The position numbers and the translations under genes were made by a program. Below are positions 13,618-23,087 of a DNA stretch of 23,087 nt, piece after piece (within the stretch, counting starts at the first letter, position 1; every line of letters starts with the position of its first letter). The DNA lies in contig JAEWPB010000099.1 of the NCBI GenBank assembly GCA_023399465.1, positions 1 through 23,087 on the forward strand, read 5' to 3'. The notes under the pieces are model-generated. The model did not search any database, was not told where the DNA came from, and saw nothing but the letters and a program-made list of their open reading frames with translations. This DNA is from Pseudomonadota bacterium. GTDB taxonomy: Bacteria > Pseudomonadota > Alphaproteobacteria > Rhizobiales > Rhizobiaceae.

Positions 13618-14460
13618 GTGAAGGGATGCTTTATCGGAAATTCACATCTTGCCGCGATCAGGAAAGGCTGGGATGCCATCTCGGCCGATTACCCCGATGT
13701 CCGGCTTAATATGTTTGCATCGCCCGGCGCATCGCTCACCAGAACATATCTGAGCGACGGCCATTTGTGCGCGGCCGATAGCGATGTCAGGGAATCGCTC
13801 CTGCGGACCGGTGGGCGGGAACGGATACCGTTAACGGGCTACGATTTCTTCGTGGTTGTCGGTTGCAACATTCGCATCGATCAGTTGTGGGAGTTGTTCT
13901 CCACCCACAATTTCGTCGAAGCGAATGGCCAGCTTGTTTCCAGGGAGCTTTTGTCCGCGGCGCTGAGTGCACGGTTCCGCAAATCCTGCGCTGCGCAACT
14001 CGTGAGGAAGATCCGGGCGGCAACCGCCGTCCCGATCTTGGTGGTGGCGCATCCTTACCCGGACTTCCGCTTTCTCGAGCGCCCGCGTGGAAAGGGGTTT
14101 GCCGACGTCAAGCAGGCCGGGGCGCTCGGGGAACTGAAGGCGATCTTTGAACGGGCCTGCGAGTCGGCATTGGAGGGCAGGGCCGAAATGGTGTTTCAGA
14201 GCCCGTCCACGGTTGTGGAGGAAGTGTTCACCCGTGAAGCATTCGGCGCCCGCGCGCCGCGACTGGTTCCAGGCAATGTCGAGCATGCGCAGCAGGAACT
14301 GCTGCACATGAATGCCGATTACGGTGTTGCCATGTTGCAGCGGCTGTTCGCGGTCGTCGGGATAGACCGGGAGGTCGGTGGCGCGATCAGTCGCCGGAAG
14401 CGCCCGCTTGCGGCGATCGATGGTGCAGCACCGCTGTCTGTACCGGGTTCGGCGGGGTAG
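13618..14460 (+). CDS. Hypothetical protein, tentative SGNH-hydrolase-like
   Basis: The protein has 280 residues if translation begins at GTG 13618, which has GGAGG nine bases upstream. The frame is open to 13546, but the added residues are cysteine- and arginine-rich and unlike protein sequence. The first strand ends in FIGNSHLAAIRKGWD (residues 5-19), resembling block I of SGNH/GDSL hydrolases with S9 as nucleophile. G38 (ASPGAS), N84 (VVVGCN) and H230 (ELLHMN) fall in the order expected for blocks II, III and V. The residue three before H230 is glutamate, not the usual aspartate. There is no signal peptide. Such proteins in alphaproteobacteria are sometimes linked to surface polysaccharides, but nothing nearby supports that here. 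Function is unknown. Confidence 0.75.
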   Translation: MKGCFIGNSHLAAIRKGWDAISADYPDVRLNMFASPGASLTRTYLSDGHLCAADSDVRESLLRTGGRERIPLTGYDFFVVVGCNIRIDQLWELFSTHNFVEANGQLVSRELLSAALSARFRKSCAAQLVRKIRAATAVPILVVAHPYPDFRFLERPRGKGFADVKQAGALGELKAIFERACESALEGRAEMVFQSPSTVVEEVFTREAFGARAPRLVPGNVEHAQQELLHMNADYGVAMLQRLFAVVGIDREVGGAISRRKRPLAAIDGAAPLSVPGSAG

Positions 14461-14531
14461 CGTTTTCAACAGCGCTTCGAGCCATTCCGGCGTCGAATTT
14501 CGGAAAACGCCAAATTTCCGATCATGAGGTC

Positions 14532-14560
14532 TTGCGCTCCTCATGGATTCGTTCTAAACG
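14532..14560 (+). promoter_or_regulatory. Candidate promoter of tRNA-Cys
   Basis: TTGCGC (14532-14537) and TAAACG (14555-14560) are 17 bases apart, placing a start near 14567, about 20 bases before the tRNA. A perfect inverted repeat CATGAGG/CCTCATG (14523-14529 and 14539-14545) brackets the -35 box. Confidence 0.5.
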
Positions 14561-14586
14561 CCCGTCACCGCTCGAAATATCGAAGA

Positions 14587-14660
14587 GGCCTCGTGGCGGA
14601 GTGGTTACGCAGAGGACTGCAAATCCTTTGATCCCGGTTCGATTCCGGGCGAGGCCTCCA
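14587..14660 (+). tRNA. tRNA-Cys (GCA)
   Basis: A 74-base cloverleaf with encoded CCA. The acceptor arm GGCCTCG pairs with CGAGGCC, T is the discriminator (U73, the main cysteine identity base), the anticodon loop CTGCAAA gives GCA, and the T arm is CCCGG TTCGATT CCGGG. A T-rich tract follows at once (ATCTTTTTCCCTTT), with a weak AT hairpin at 14674-14693 that could end the transcript. Confidence 0.97.
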
Positions 14661-14876
14661 ATCTTTTTCCCTTTGATTTTGCTAAAAAAATCAGCCGCCG
14701 GGCGGATAAGGGCCGCTTTTGGCCCGTGTGGCTGTGCCGGGTTGGCGTCGTCGCCCAATGAGCGAAAAACTGCCCGTCTGGCCCGATCTCTATATGCACG
14801 GGAGTGCATTCACGGGCGGTTCATTTCGCCTGTGTTCTCTGTGGTCCTGCTCATTGGGAGCGAGGATTTAGAACAG

Positions 14877-15206
14877 ATGAATAAGATCAAGTTTTCGGCC
14901 GTCATGGCTGGTGTAATGTTCTTTGCCGGTGCCGCTTATGCCGAAGATCTCGTCTTCACGCTGAAGAACGGGACCAACTCGGTACTCAACAATTTCCACG
15001 CCTCGCCGGTCGGAGTCGATCAGTGGGAAGATGATATCTTCGGTCAGGATGCGCTCGGACCGGGCGAGAGCATCCAGATCACCATCGCTGATGGTCGTAG
15101 CGTCTGCGAGTACGATATGCGCTTCGAATTCCAGGGCGACAGCCTCGAAACGACCACAGACACCCAGGATCTCTGCGCACTCGGCGAATATACGATCTCC
15201 GAGTAA
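14877..15206 (+). CDS. Small secreted protein of unknown function
   Basis: The 109-residue precursor has a clear Sec signal peptide (MNKIKFSAVMAGVMFFAGAAYA, residues 1-22, cleavage before E23). The mature part is about 87 residues, acidic and probably beta-rich, with two cysteines (C77 and C100) that could pair in the periplasm. Core motifs are DLVFTLKNGT, ASPVGVDQWEDDIFG, LGPGESIQITIADGRSVCEYDMRF. Similar short proteins are widespread in alphaproteobacteria and have sometimes carried an argininosuccinate lyase label, which this sequence cannot justify. The ATG at 14877 has GCGAGGA twelve bases upstream. An ATGCAC/GTGCAT inverted repeat (14794-14809) lies about 70 bases ahead. A strong terminator follows, so it is monocistronic. 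Confidence 0.85.
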   Translation: MNKIKFSAVMAGVMFFAGAAYAEDLVFTLKNGTNSVLNNFHASPVGVDQWEDDIFGQDALGPGESIQITIADGRSVCEYDMRFEFQGDSLETTTDTQDLCALGEYTISE

Positions 15207-15231
15207 TCCGCGCTTGCATCACTGAGTGAAG

Positions 15232-15261
15232 CCCGTCGCCCGCAAGAGGCGGCGGGTTTTT
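15232..15261 (+). terminator. Intrinsic terminator after the secreted protein gene
   Basis: CCCGTCGCC (15232-15240) pairs with GGCGGCGGG (15248-15256) with one T-G pair, followed directly by TTTTT. Confidence 0.88.
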
Positions 15262-15433
15262 GCATTGTCCGGGTATTCGCTGCTTTCCGGGCGGCTGTGC
15301 CGCTCCCGGCCTCTTGGCGGGTATCGCTATTTTCCGCGAGGCGCGCCCGCGCGGCCTTGAAAGCTGCGGCGCTCACAAGTAATACACGGTGCAGCAAAAG
15401 CCGGTATGGCAGGAAATTATAAGGCGACAGGAC

Positions 15434-16105
15434 ATGATCGATTTCGAAACAGCGCGCACGAAGATGGTCGACAATCAGATTCGCACGACGGACGTGACGT
15501 CGCACTCGATCCTTTCGGCATTCCTCACCGTCCCGCGCGAAGCGTTCGTCGACGAGCGCCTGCAGCCGATCGCCTATATCGATACCGACCTGGAAATCGC
15601 ACCGGCTGCGCCTGGCAAGCCGGGCCGCTACATCATGGAGCCGTCGCCGCTTGCCAAGCTGCTTCAGCTCGGTGCGATCACCAAGGATCATGTCGTGCTC
15701 GAAGTCGGATGCGGCACGGGCTATGCCTCGGCGCTGCTGTCGCTGCTTGCCGGTTCGGTCGTGGCGCTTGAAAGCGATCCGGAGCTGGCGGCGAAAGCGA
15801 CCAAAAACCTGTCCGAGCTCGGCTATGATAACGTTGCCGTGGTCACCGGCGAACTGGCGAAAGGCTATCCCGCCGAGGCGCCCTACGACATCATCTTCAT
15901 CAACGGCGCGATCGAGGAATTGCCGGACGCATTGCTTGCGCAACTGCGTGACGATGGCCGCCTGATCGCGGTTATCGGCGTTGGCAATGCTTCCGTTGCC
16001 CGGGTCTATGTGCGCGAGAACGGCGCCTACTCGGAGAACGCCTTCTTCAATACCGCCGTCAAGCCGCTTCCCGGCTTCGGCAAGGCGGCCGAGTTCGTTT
16101 TCTAA
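15434..16105 (+). CDS. pcm: PIMT (protein-L-isoaspartate methyltransferase)-family protein, atypical
   Basis: The 223-residue SAM-dependent methyltransferase has the PIMT family framework: KMVDNQIRTTDV and ILSAFLTVPREAFVDE at the N terminus, then motif I VLEVGCGTGYASALL (88-102), ALESDPELA (111-119) and YDIIFINGAIEELPDALLAQLRDDGRL-type late strands. It differs where canonical enzymes have the TISQP loop that holds the isoaspartyl substrate. Here the segment reads RYIMEPSPLAKLLQ (65-78). This variant is familiar in alphaproteobacteria next to tolC, and the true substrate is unclear. The ATG at 15434 has AGGA just upstream. It precedes tolC by 296 bases. Confidence 0.88.
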   Translation: MIDFETARTKMVDNQIRTTDVTSHSILSAFLTVPREAFVDERLQPIAYIDTDLEIAPAAPGKPGRYIMEPSPLAKLLQLGAITKDHVVLEVGCGTGYASALLSLLAGSVVALESDPELAAKATKNLSELGYDNVAVVTGELAKGYPAEAPYDIIFINGAIEELPDALLAQLRDDGRLIAVIGVGNASVARVYVRENGAYSENAFFNTAVKPLPGFGKAAEFVF

Positions 16106-16145
16106 GCGCCATCCGAAGCTTCTGACACATTGACAAGCATGCGGC

Positions 16146-16163
16146 AGCCCGGGATGCCGGGTT
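16146..16163 (+). terminator. Possible weak terminator after pcm-like gene
   Basis: AGCCCGG (16146-16152) and CCGGGTT (16157-16163) can form a seven-pair stem with one G-T pair and a tight four-base loop, 40 bases after the stop codon. The tail GTTGTTG is only partly T-rich. Confidence 0.4.
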
Positions 16164-16227
16164 GTTGCTGAGCCGCAACGAGGCATTTGATTCGAAACTA
16201 GAATCACGTGGATTGTTTGCAAGATGT

Positions 16228-16290
16228 GTTGTCGTCATGCGTGAAAAAGGCGACAACCCCCTCCCTAGATGGCAGAATCTGCAGTTGTCG
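16228..16290. promoter_or_regulatory. Repeated GTTGTCG sites upstream of tolC
   Basis: GTTGTCG occurs at 16228-16234 and 16284-16290, and its exact complement CGACAAC lies at 16251-16257, all within 63 bases and 110-175 bases before the tolC start. No known consensus was recognised. It is listed as a candidate operator. Confidence 0.35.
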
Positions 16291-16401
16291 TTGCCGTGGT
16301 TGGGCCGGCAACGTGGCGAGCAGCGGTAAGCTGTTTCTGCCTTGCCCGGACGATCGCATGCCGTGCGGAAATCGGGTCCATGGGAGTGGAGTGGAATAGA
16401 C

Positions 16402-17775
16402 GTGTCGCTTTTTCGAAATGCTTTGCTGGCAGCCACCGTTGCCCCTTTCGTGCTCCTGGCTCCGGCAATGGCTTCCGCCGAGACAATCTCGGGCGCGATG
16501 GCCAAGGCATATCAGAACAATCCCGACCTCAATGCAGCGCGCGCGGCACTGCGGGCAACGGATGAAAACGTCACGATCGCCAAGGCGGGCTACCGACCAC
16601 AGATTGCGGCGTCTGCGTCCGGCAGTCTCGTTGATCGAAGGACATCAAGCCCCTTCAATCCACGGGACCAATATCACACCGGCTCCCTTGCGTTGACGAT
16701 TACCCAGCAGATCTTCGACGGCTTCCAGACCCTGAACAATGTGCGCTCGGCGGAATCAGGCGTGCTGGCCAACCGCGAGAACCTGCGCGCCAACGAGATT
16801 TCCATCCTGTTGTCGGCGGCGCAGGCCTATTCCAATATCGCCCGCGATCAGCAGATTGTCACGATCCGCAAGCAGAACCTCAACTTCCTGAAAGAGCAGG
16901 TTCGCGCCGCCGATTCCCGCCTCAATGTCGGCGAGGGTACGCGCACCGATGTGGCGCAGTCGGAAGCCGAGCTTGCGAATGCGGAGGCGCTCCTAGCGTC
17001 TGCTGTCGCGCAGTTGCGCACAAGCGAGGCAACCTATGTCCAGATCGTCGGCGACATGCCGACGGGCATCAAGCCAGCCGCTCCGGCCAAGAGGGGAATG
17101 CCGCGCAATCTCGACGGTGCGGTAGCCTTTGGCATTCAGCAAAACCCGAACGTTCTCGCGGCGCTGCACGCGGTCGACGCTGCCGGCTACAATGTAAAGT
17201 CGGCTGAAGGGATTTTGCTTCCGGGAGTGGTGGTGCAGGGTGCAGTCGGACGTAATACTTCCGATAGCTTTAATTCAAGCGATTCCACTGAGGGAAGCAT
17301 CACTGCCCAGATCCGCGTGCCGATCTACCAGGGCGGTGCGGAATATGGACAGGTTCGCCAGGCCAAGGAGCGCCTCAGCGAACGCCGGATCCTCGTAGAC
17401 TCGGTTCGTTCCGATGTCCGTCAGATGATCGTTTCCGCCTACGCCCAGTTCGAAGCTGCAAAGGCGGCGATTGCCGCCAACCGCAAACAGATCGCCGCGG
17501 CGAAGCTGGCGCTTGAAGGCGTGCTCGAGGAGCGCAATGTCGGGCAGGCGACGACCCTCGACGTTCTGATACAGCAGCAGGACTTGCTCGAGGCGCAGGA
17601 AAGCCTGGTGCTTTCGGAGCATATCGCGGTCGTCGCCAGCTACTCTCTGATCGCTGCCATGGGTGATCTGACGGTCACCAGCCAGGGACTTCAGGTGGCC
17701 GAGTACCGCGCTGAGAAGCACTACGAAGCGGTCAAGGACAAGTGGTTCGGACTGCGCACCGTCGATGGCCGCTGA
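16402..17775 (+). CDS. tolC: TolC family outer membrane channel
   Basis: The 457-residue outer-membrane component of type I secretion and multidrug efflux forms a trimeric beta-barrel with a long periplasmic helical tunnel. The GTG at 16402 is chosen because it gives a clean signal peptide (SLFRNALLAATVAPFVLLAP, ending ASA before E27) and lies behind GGAGTGGAGTGG. The frame upstream is not signal-like. The two TolC repeats are visible: ISGAMAKAYQNNPDLNAARAAL with ITQQIFDGF in the first half, and AVAFGIQQNPNVLAALHAV with IRVPIYQGGAEYGQV in the second, each followed by long helices rich in Ala, Gln and Glu. The pairing inner-membrane pumps are not in the window. It lies between pcm and popZ, an order typical of Rhizobiaceae. 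Confidence 0.95.
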   Translation: MSLFRNALLAATVAPFVLLAPAMASAETISGAMAKAYQNNPDLNAARAALRATDENVTIAKAGYRPQIAASASGSLVDRRTSSPFNPRDQYHTGSLALTITQQIFDGFQTLNNVRSAESGVLANRENLRANEISILLSAAQAYSNIARDQQIVTIRKQNLNFLKEQVRAADSRLNVGEGTRTDVAQSEAELANAEALLASAVAQLRTSEATYVQIVGDMPTGIKPAAPAKRGMPRNLDGAVAFGIQQNPNVLAALHAVDAAGYNVKSAEGILLPGVVVQGAVGRNTSDSFNSSDSTEGSITAQIRVPIYQGGAEYGQVRQAKERLSERRILVDSVRSDVRQMIVSAYAQFEAAKAAIAANRKQIAAAKLALEGVLEERNVGQATTLDVLIQQQDLLEAQESLVLSEHIAVVASYSLIAAMGDLTVTSQGLQVAEYRAEKHYEAVKDKWFGLRTVDGR

Positions 17776-17925
17776 TGCGGCCGGTTGATGCCGGAACAAA
17801 TCTGTGCATCGTGCCTTATTGTTGATTCGCAGTGATTTTTTTCCCCGGAAGAGTATTTTAAAGTGATAGCGAATCGTGGCCTCGGATTGGGTCGCGCCGT
17901 CTTTTCAGTGAATGCGGGGACAAAA

Positions 17926-18786
17926 ATGGCTCAGCCAAGCGTAGCGCGTGAACCGTCGATGGAAGAGATCCTGGCGTCCATTCGCCGGATTATCGAAAGC
18001 AACGAACCGCCGGTTTCCGGAAATGTCCCGACAGGACCGGTCATCGTGCCGGTCACGGAGATCGAGGCGGAAAGCGACGAAATCCACCTGACCGTCGACG
18101 AAGACATGCTGGTGGCCGATTTCACCGAAGCGCTGCAGGTTTCCGAGGCCGGCAATGGCTTTGTCGCGCCGGATGCTCCAGATGAGCCCGAAGCCGCCAG
18201 ATCCTTGTCGCTTGCCGATGTTGCCGCTCGCGTGCGTGCCGCTTCCGAGCGCACCTCTCAGCAGTTGCGCCAGGGTGAACCGCTTTCGGCACCTGCCACC
18301 AAGGCCGAAAGCCCACTCGTGACCACCCGGATGGCGGAACTCCGTGCGACCTCCATGCCGTCGCCGACAGCGGCCGCGGCAATGCGGGTCGCCAATGATC
18401 CGGGCGTTGCCGGAATTGACACGCCACGTCTTGCCGAGGGCGATGATCTTGCCGAAGCTCTTGCTGCGATCGATATGAGGGATGCGGCTGCAGAAACGCC
18501 CGGTATTGCCGTTCCTGTGGCGCCGATCGTGGAGCGAGTGTCTGATCCGATCGCCGAGCGCATGGCGACGGCGCTTCTGTCCCCTGAAGCCGGCGAGCAC
18601 GTCGCCCGGTCGTTCGGCGCGCTCGCCGCTGCAGTCGACGTCAGCCTCAGCCGGCCGGTGGACGAGATCGCCGAGGAGATGCTTCGTCCGATGCTGCAGG
18701 AATGGTTGGACGACAACCTGCCGACTCTGGTCGAGCGCCTGGTCCGCGAGGAGATCGAACGGGTCGCTCGGGGTCCCCGTCGCTGA
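17926..18786 (+). CDS. popZ: Polar organizing protein PopZ (DUF2497)
   Basis: The 286-residue polar scaffold assembles at the cell pole and anchors the centromere-ParB complex and polarity regulators in alphaproteobacteria. The conserved N-terminal helix EPSMEEILASIRRIIESN (about 9-26) is the client-binding region. The middle is a long acidic, Pro- and Ala-rich low-complexity linker. The C-terminal oligomerisation helices end in RPMLQEWLDDNLPTLVERLV and EEIERVARG (about 252-284). The start at 17926 (MAQPSVAREP) follows GCGGGGA. An in-frame GTG at 17863 is upstream but not family-like. It lies between tolC and valS and is followed by a terminator. Confidence 0.94.
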   Translation: MAQPSVAREPSMEEILASIRRIIESNEPPVSGNVPTGPVIVPVTEIEAESDEIHLTVDEDMLVADFTEALQVSEAGNGFVAPDAPDEPEAARSLSLADVAARVRAASERTSQQLRQGEPLSAPATKAESPLVTTRMAELRATSMPSPTAAAAMRVANDPGVAGIDTPRLAEGDDLAEALAAIDMRDAAAETPGIAVPVAPIVERVSDPIAERMATALLSPEAGEHVARSFGALAAAVDVSLSRPVDEIAEEMLRPMLQEWLDDNLPTLVERLVREEIERVARGPRR

Positions 18787-18809
18787 CTTTATCCTGCAGT
18801 CACGCATCG

Positions 18810-18844
18810 AAGCCGCCCGGTTCCCCCGGAGCGGCTTTCTTATT
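18810..18844 (+). terminator. Terminator after popZ
   Basis: AAGCCGC (18810-18816) pairs with GCGGCTT (18831-18837), with an inner CCGG/CCGG stem, followed by a T-rich tail (TTTCTTATT). It separates popZ from valS. Confidence 0.82.
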
Positions 18845-18909
18845 GACTCATAAGCGCCCATCCGGTTTACAAGCCTCACATCAACAAATTTGCAAGTTTG
18901 GTCATCAAG

Positions 18910-21753
<2,844 letters not shown>

Positions 21754-21782
21754 TCTCGGCCAGGGGATGGGTTGAAAGAAAG

Positions 21783-21815
21783 GGCGTCCGGTTCCGCGGG
21801 GCGCCTTTTTCTTTT
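21783..21815 (+). terminator. Intrinsic terminator after valS
   Basis: GGCGTCC (21783-21789) pairs with GGGCGCC (21799-21805) with one T-G pair, followed by TTTTTCTTTT. Confidence 0.88.
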
Positions 21816-22242
21816 GGCGCTGATTGCCAGAATGACCGGGCAATGACGAGTTTTGCTTATAAATGAATTGCTTGCTGCAAATCGTGCTGGAGCAACCTTG
21901 ATAGTATTGCCGATTCTTGTCGGTATGGTTGTGCAGCGATTTGCCGCATACGCAATTTGATGTAGGTCAACCATGGAACAGGGTGGCGTTCCTGACAAAA
22001 TTCCGACTGTTGTCAGAATGATACATTATCGGTGGCGTGAGAAAAATATTACCTGAGATACACCGCCTCTTGACCATTGTGTGAAAAAATATTCCGAATG
22101 GCGCTGCCGGCGCGCATGATGTTGAAAAATTTACGTAAGTTTGTGAGCGCGTTGTCACCCATCGCGGGCTACTACCAAAGTTGCGCTATCGTTTCAGGTA
22201 TTTACAGTTGCGGCATTGAACATGCCTGGAGTGGGGAGACAA
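21816..22242 (+). promoter_or_regulatory. Long upstream region of the fadL-like gene
   Basis: About 430 bases, AT-richer than the surroundings, with no credible gene on either strand. It contains an FNR/FixK-like 14-mer TTGATGTAGGTCAA (21957-21970), a perfect inverted repeat CTGACAA/TTGTCAG (21992-21998 and 22010-22016), and a palindrome TTACGTAA (22131-22138). I could not settle on a promoter. GGGGAGA six bases before the ATG at 22243 is the ribosome binding site. Confidence 0.45.
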
Positions 22243-23087
22243 ATGGCAATTAGGAATTTGAGCAAGGGGATCTTGGCGCTTTCGGCGGGGGCACTGCTTG
22301 CCTCGTCGGCGATGGCTGGGGGATTGGAGCGCGGCGGTTACAACATCGATCTGCTGTTCGATACCCAGAAATATGCGATCGAATCCGGCGTCATCTACGT
22401 AATGCCGAACCGCGATCTGGAGAACGTGACCGATGCCAATACGGTCGATGGTGTTGGTTCCGATGGCATCGGCGGTGGCGCTACCAGCGTCGATGACAAC
22501 CCGAGTTACGCCATTCCGCGTATCGGCTTCAAGGTCGGCATTACCGACGATATCGACTGTATGGGGGACTACTCCCAGCCCTGGGGCGCACATACTAACC
22601 CCGGTGATGACTGGGTAGGTGCGAACGCCAACATCGAAACCAGGATCAACAGCGATAACTACGCCCTGACGTGCTCTTACAAGTTCGACGTCGGCAAGGG
22701 GCAGATGCGCGTGATCGGCGGCGGCTTCTATCAGGAAGTCGACGGCTTCCAGGAGCGACTGGTCGCCGGGGGGCTGCCGTCATTGCTGGGCACCGGTGTC
22801 GGCCGTCTTGATCTCGACGGAAACGGCTGGGGCTGGCGTGCCGGCGTCGCCTACGAAATCCCGGAATATGCCTTCCGCGCGAGCCTCGTCTACAACAGCT
22901 CCGTAGATCTTGGCGAACTCACCGGTGACCTCGACCTGCGCCAGGTGCCGACCGTGGTCAATCCGTCTAACCCGATTCTGGGCATCGTCACGCCGATCTT
23001 TGCAAACGCCAAGATGCCTGACGTTGTCGAGCTCAAGGTCCAGTCCGGTATCGCGCCCGACTGGCTGGCATTCGGTTCGGTAAAGTG
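22243..23087 (+). CDS. FadL/OMPP1-family outer membrane porin, 3' end outside window
   Basis: The first 281 codons of a probable outer-membrane beta-barrel transporter for hydrophobic compounds. A Sec signal peptide (about residues 1-25, ending SSAMA before GGLERGGYN) is followed by alternating polar/aromatic beta strands such as GWGWRAGVAYEIPEYAFRASLVYN and VELKVQSGIAPDWLAFGSVKW-like segments, typical of the FadL C-terminal barrel. The N-terminal region (GGYNIDLLFDTQKYAIESGVIYVMP) matches the rhizobial version I remember, annotated as long-chain fatty acid transporter, rather than E. coli FadL. Two cysteines (in DDIDCMGDY and ALTCSYKF) could form a disulfide. The ATG at 22243 is supported by the signal peptide and ribosome binding site. 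The substrate is inferred from family only. Confidence 0.85.
   Translation, partial: MAIRNLSKGILALSAGALLASSAMAGGLERGGYNIDLLFDTQKYAIESGVIYVMPNRDLENVTDANTVDGVGSDGIGGGATSVDDNPSYAIPRIGFKVGITDDIDCMGDYSQPWGAHTNPGDDWVGANANIETRINSDNYALTCSYKFDVGKGQMRVIGGGFYQEVDGFQERLVAGGLPSLLGTGVGRLDLDGNGWGWRAGVAYEIPEYAFRASLVYNSSVDLGELTGDLDLRQVPTVVNPSNPILGIVTPIFANAKMPDVVELKVQSGIAPDWLAFGSVK

Noticed and set aside
6616..14660. Functional link between the cysteine operon and tRNA-Cys
   Set aside because: They are about 5 kb apart with unrelated genes between and separate promoters. Proximity alone is not evidence.
17767..17782. GGCCGC/GCGGCC hairpin at the tolC stop codon as a terminator
   Set aside because: Six pairs with the stop codon in the loop and no T-run. 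More likely a by-product of GC-rich coding sequence.
18845..18909. T-box or attenuator controlling valS
   Set aside because: Only about 65 bases lie between the popZ terminator and the valS start, too short for a T-box, and no leader peptide rich in valine is visible.

Overview
This 23 kb window is a gene-dense, GC-rich piece of what looks like the main chromosome of a member of the Rhizobiaceae or a close relative in the Rhizobiales. That placement rests on protein content recognised by eye: an aldR-like regulator divergent from ald, the order pcm-like, tolC, popZ (DUF2497), valS, a rhizobial-type FadL/OMPP1 porin, and short rhizobial-type PilZ and OmpA-like proteins. No database search was possible. 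I see no rRNA, CRISPR array, insertion sequence, integrase or toxin-antitoxin pair. It reads as core chromosome rather than a mobile island.

Layout. Positions 1-1559 (minus) hold the 5' part of a cpdB-like periplasmic nucleotidase with a Tat-type signal. Positions 1748-2461 hold an orphan membrane protein. It converges on a PilZ protein (2516-2851, minus) across a strong compound hairpin. An Lrp/AsnC regulator (2953-3414, minus) is divergent from alanine dehydrogenase (3573-4691), which ends at an inverted-repeat terminator facing an APH-like kinase (4746-5777, minus). A soluble OmpA-like protein with a Tat-type signal follows (5937-6488, minus). Then comes a tight minus-strand operon in transcription order cysK (9850-8813), alaX (8802-8065), sseA (8041-7187), GNAT (7185-6616), with a good candidate promoter at 9875-9903. 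A divergent SDR-family gene (10102-10932) has lost several family signature residues and converges on a class I photolyase (10956-12398, minus).

Positions 12508-13073 contain two copies of a roughly 190-base transcription unit. Each copy has promoter, leader hairpin, an identical tRNA-Asn(GTT) and a terminator. Next are a small membrane protein (13134-13463), a tentative SGNH-like protein with a GTG start (13618-14460), tRNA-Cys(GCA) (14587-14660) and a small secreted protein with its terminator (14877-15206). The run pcm-like (15434-16105), tolC (16402-17775), popZ (17926-18786) and valS (18910-21753) follows. The window closes with a regulatory-looking 490-base gap and a truncated FadL-like porin (22243 onward).

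How the genes work together. The clearest functional group is the cysteine operon. CysK makes cysteine from O-acetylserine, SseA moves sulfur from mercaptopyruvate, and AlaX clears misacylated tRNA-Ala. The Lrp regulator probably controls ald in response to an amino acid. TolC and the FadL-like protein are outer-membrane channels, and PopZ organises the cell pole.

I did not find a clear new system. The best leads are the cysK-alaX-sseA-GNAT linkage, the SDR lacking its catalytic lysine, the pcm homologue lacking the usual active-site loop, and several symmetric or repeated sites upstream of tolC, the fadL-like gene and ald.
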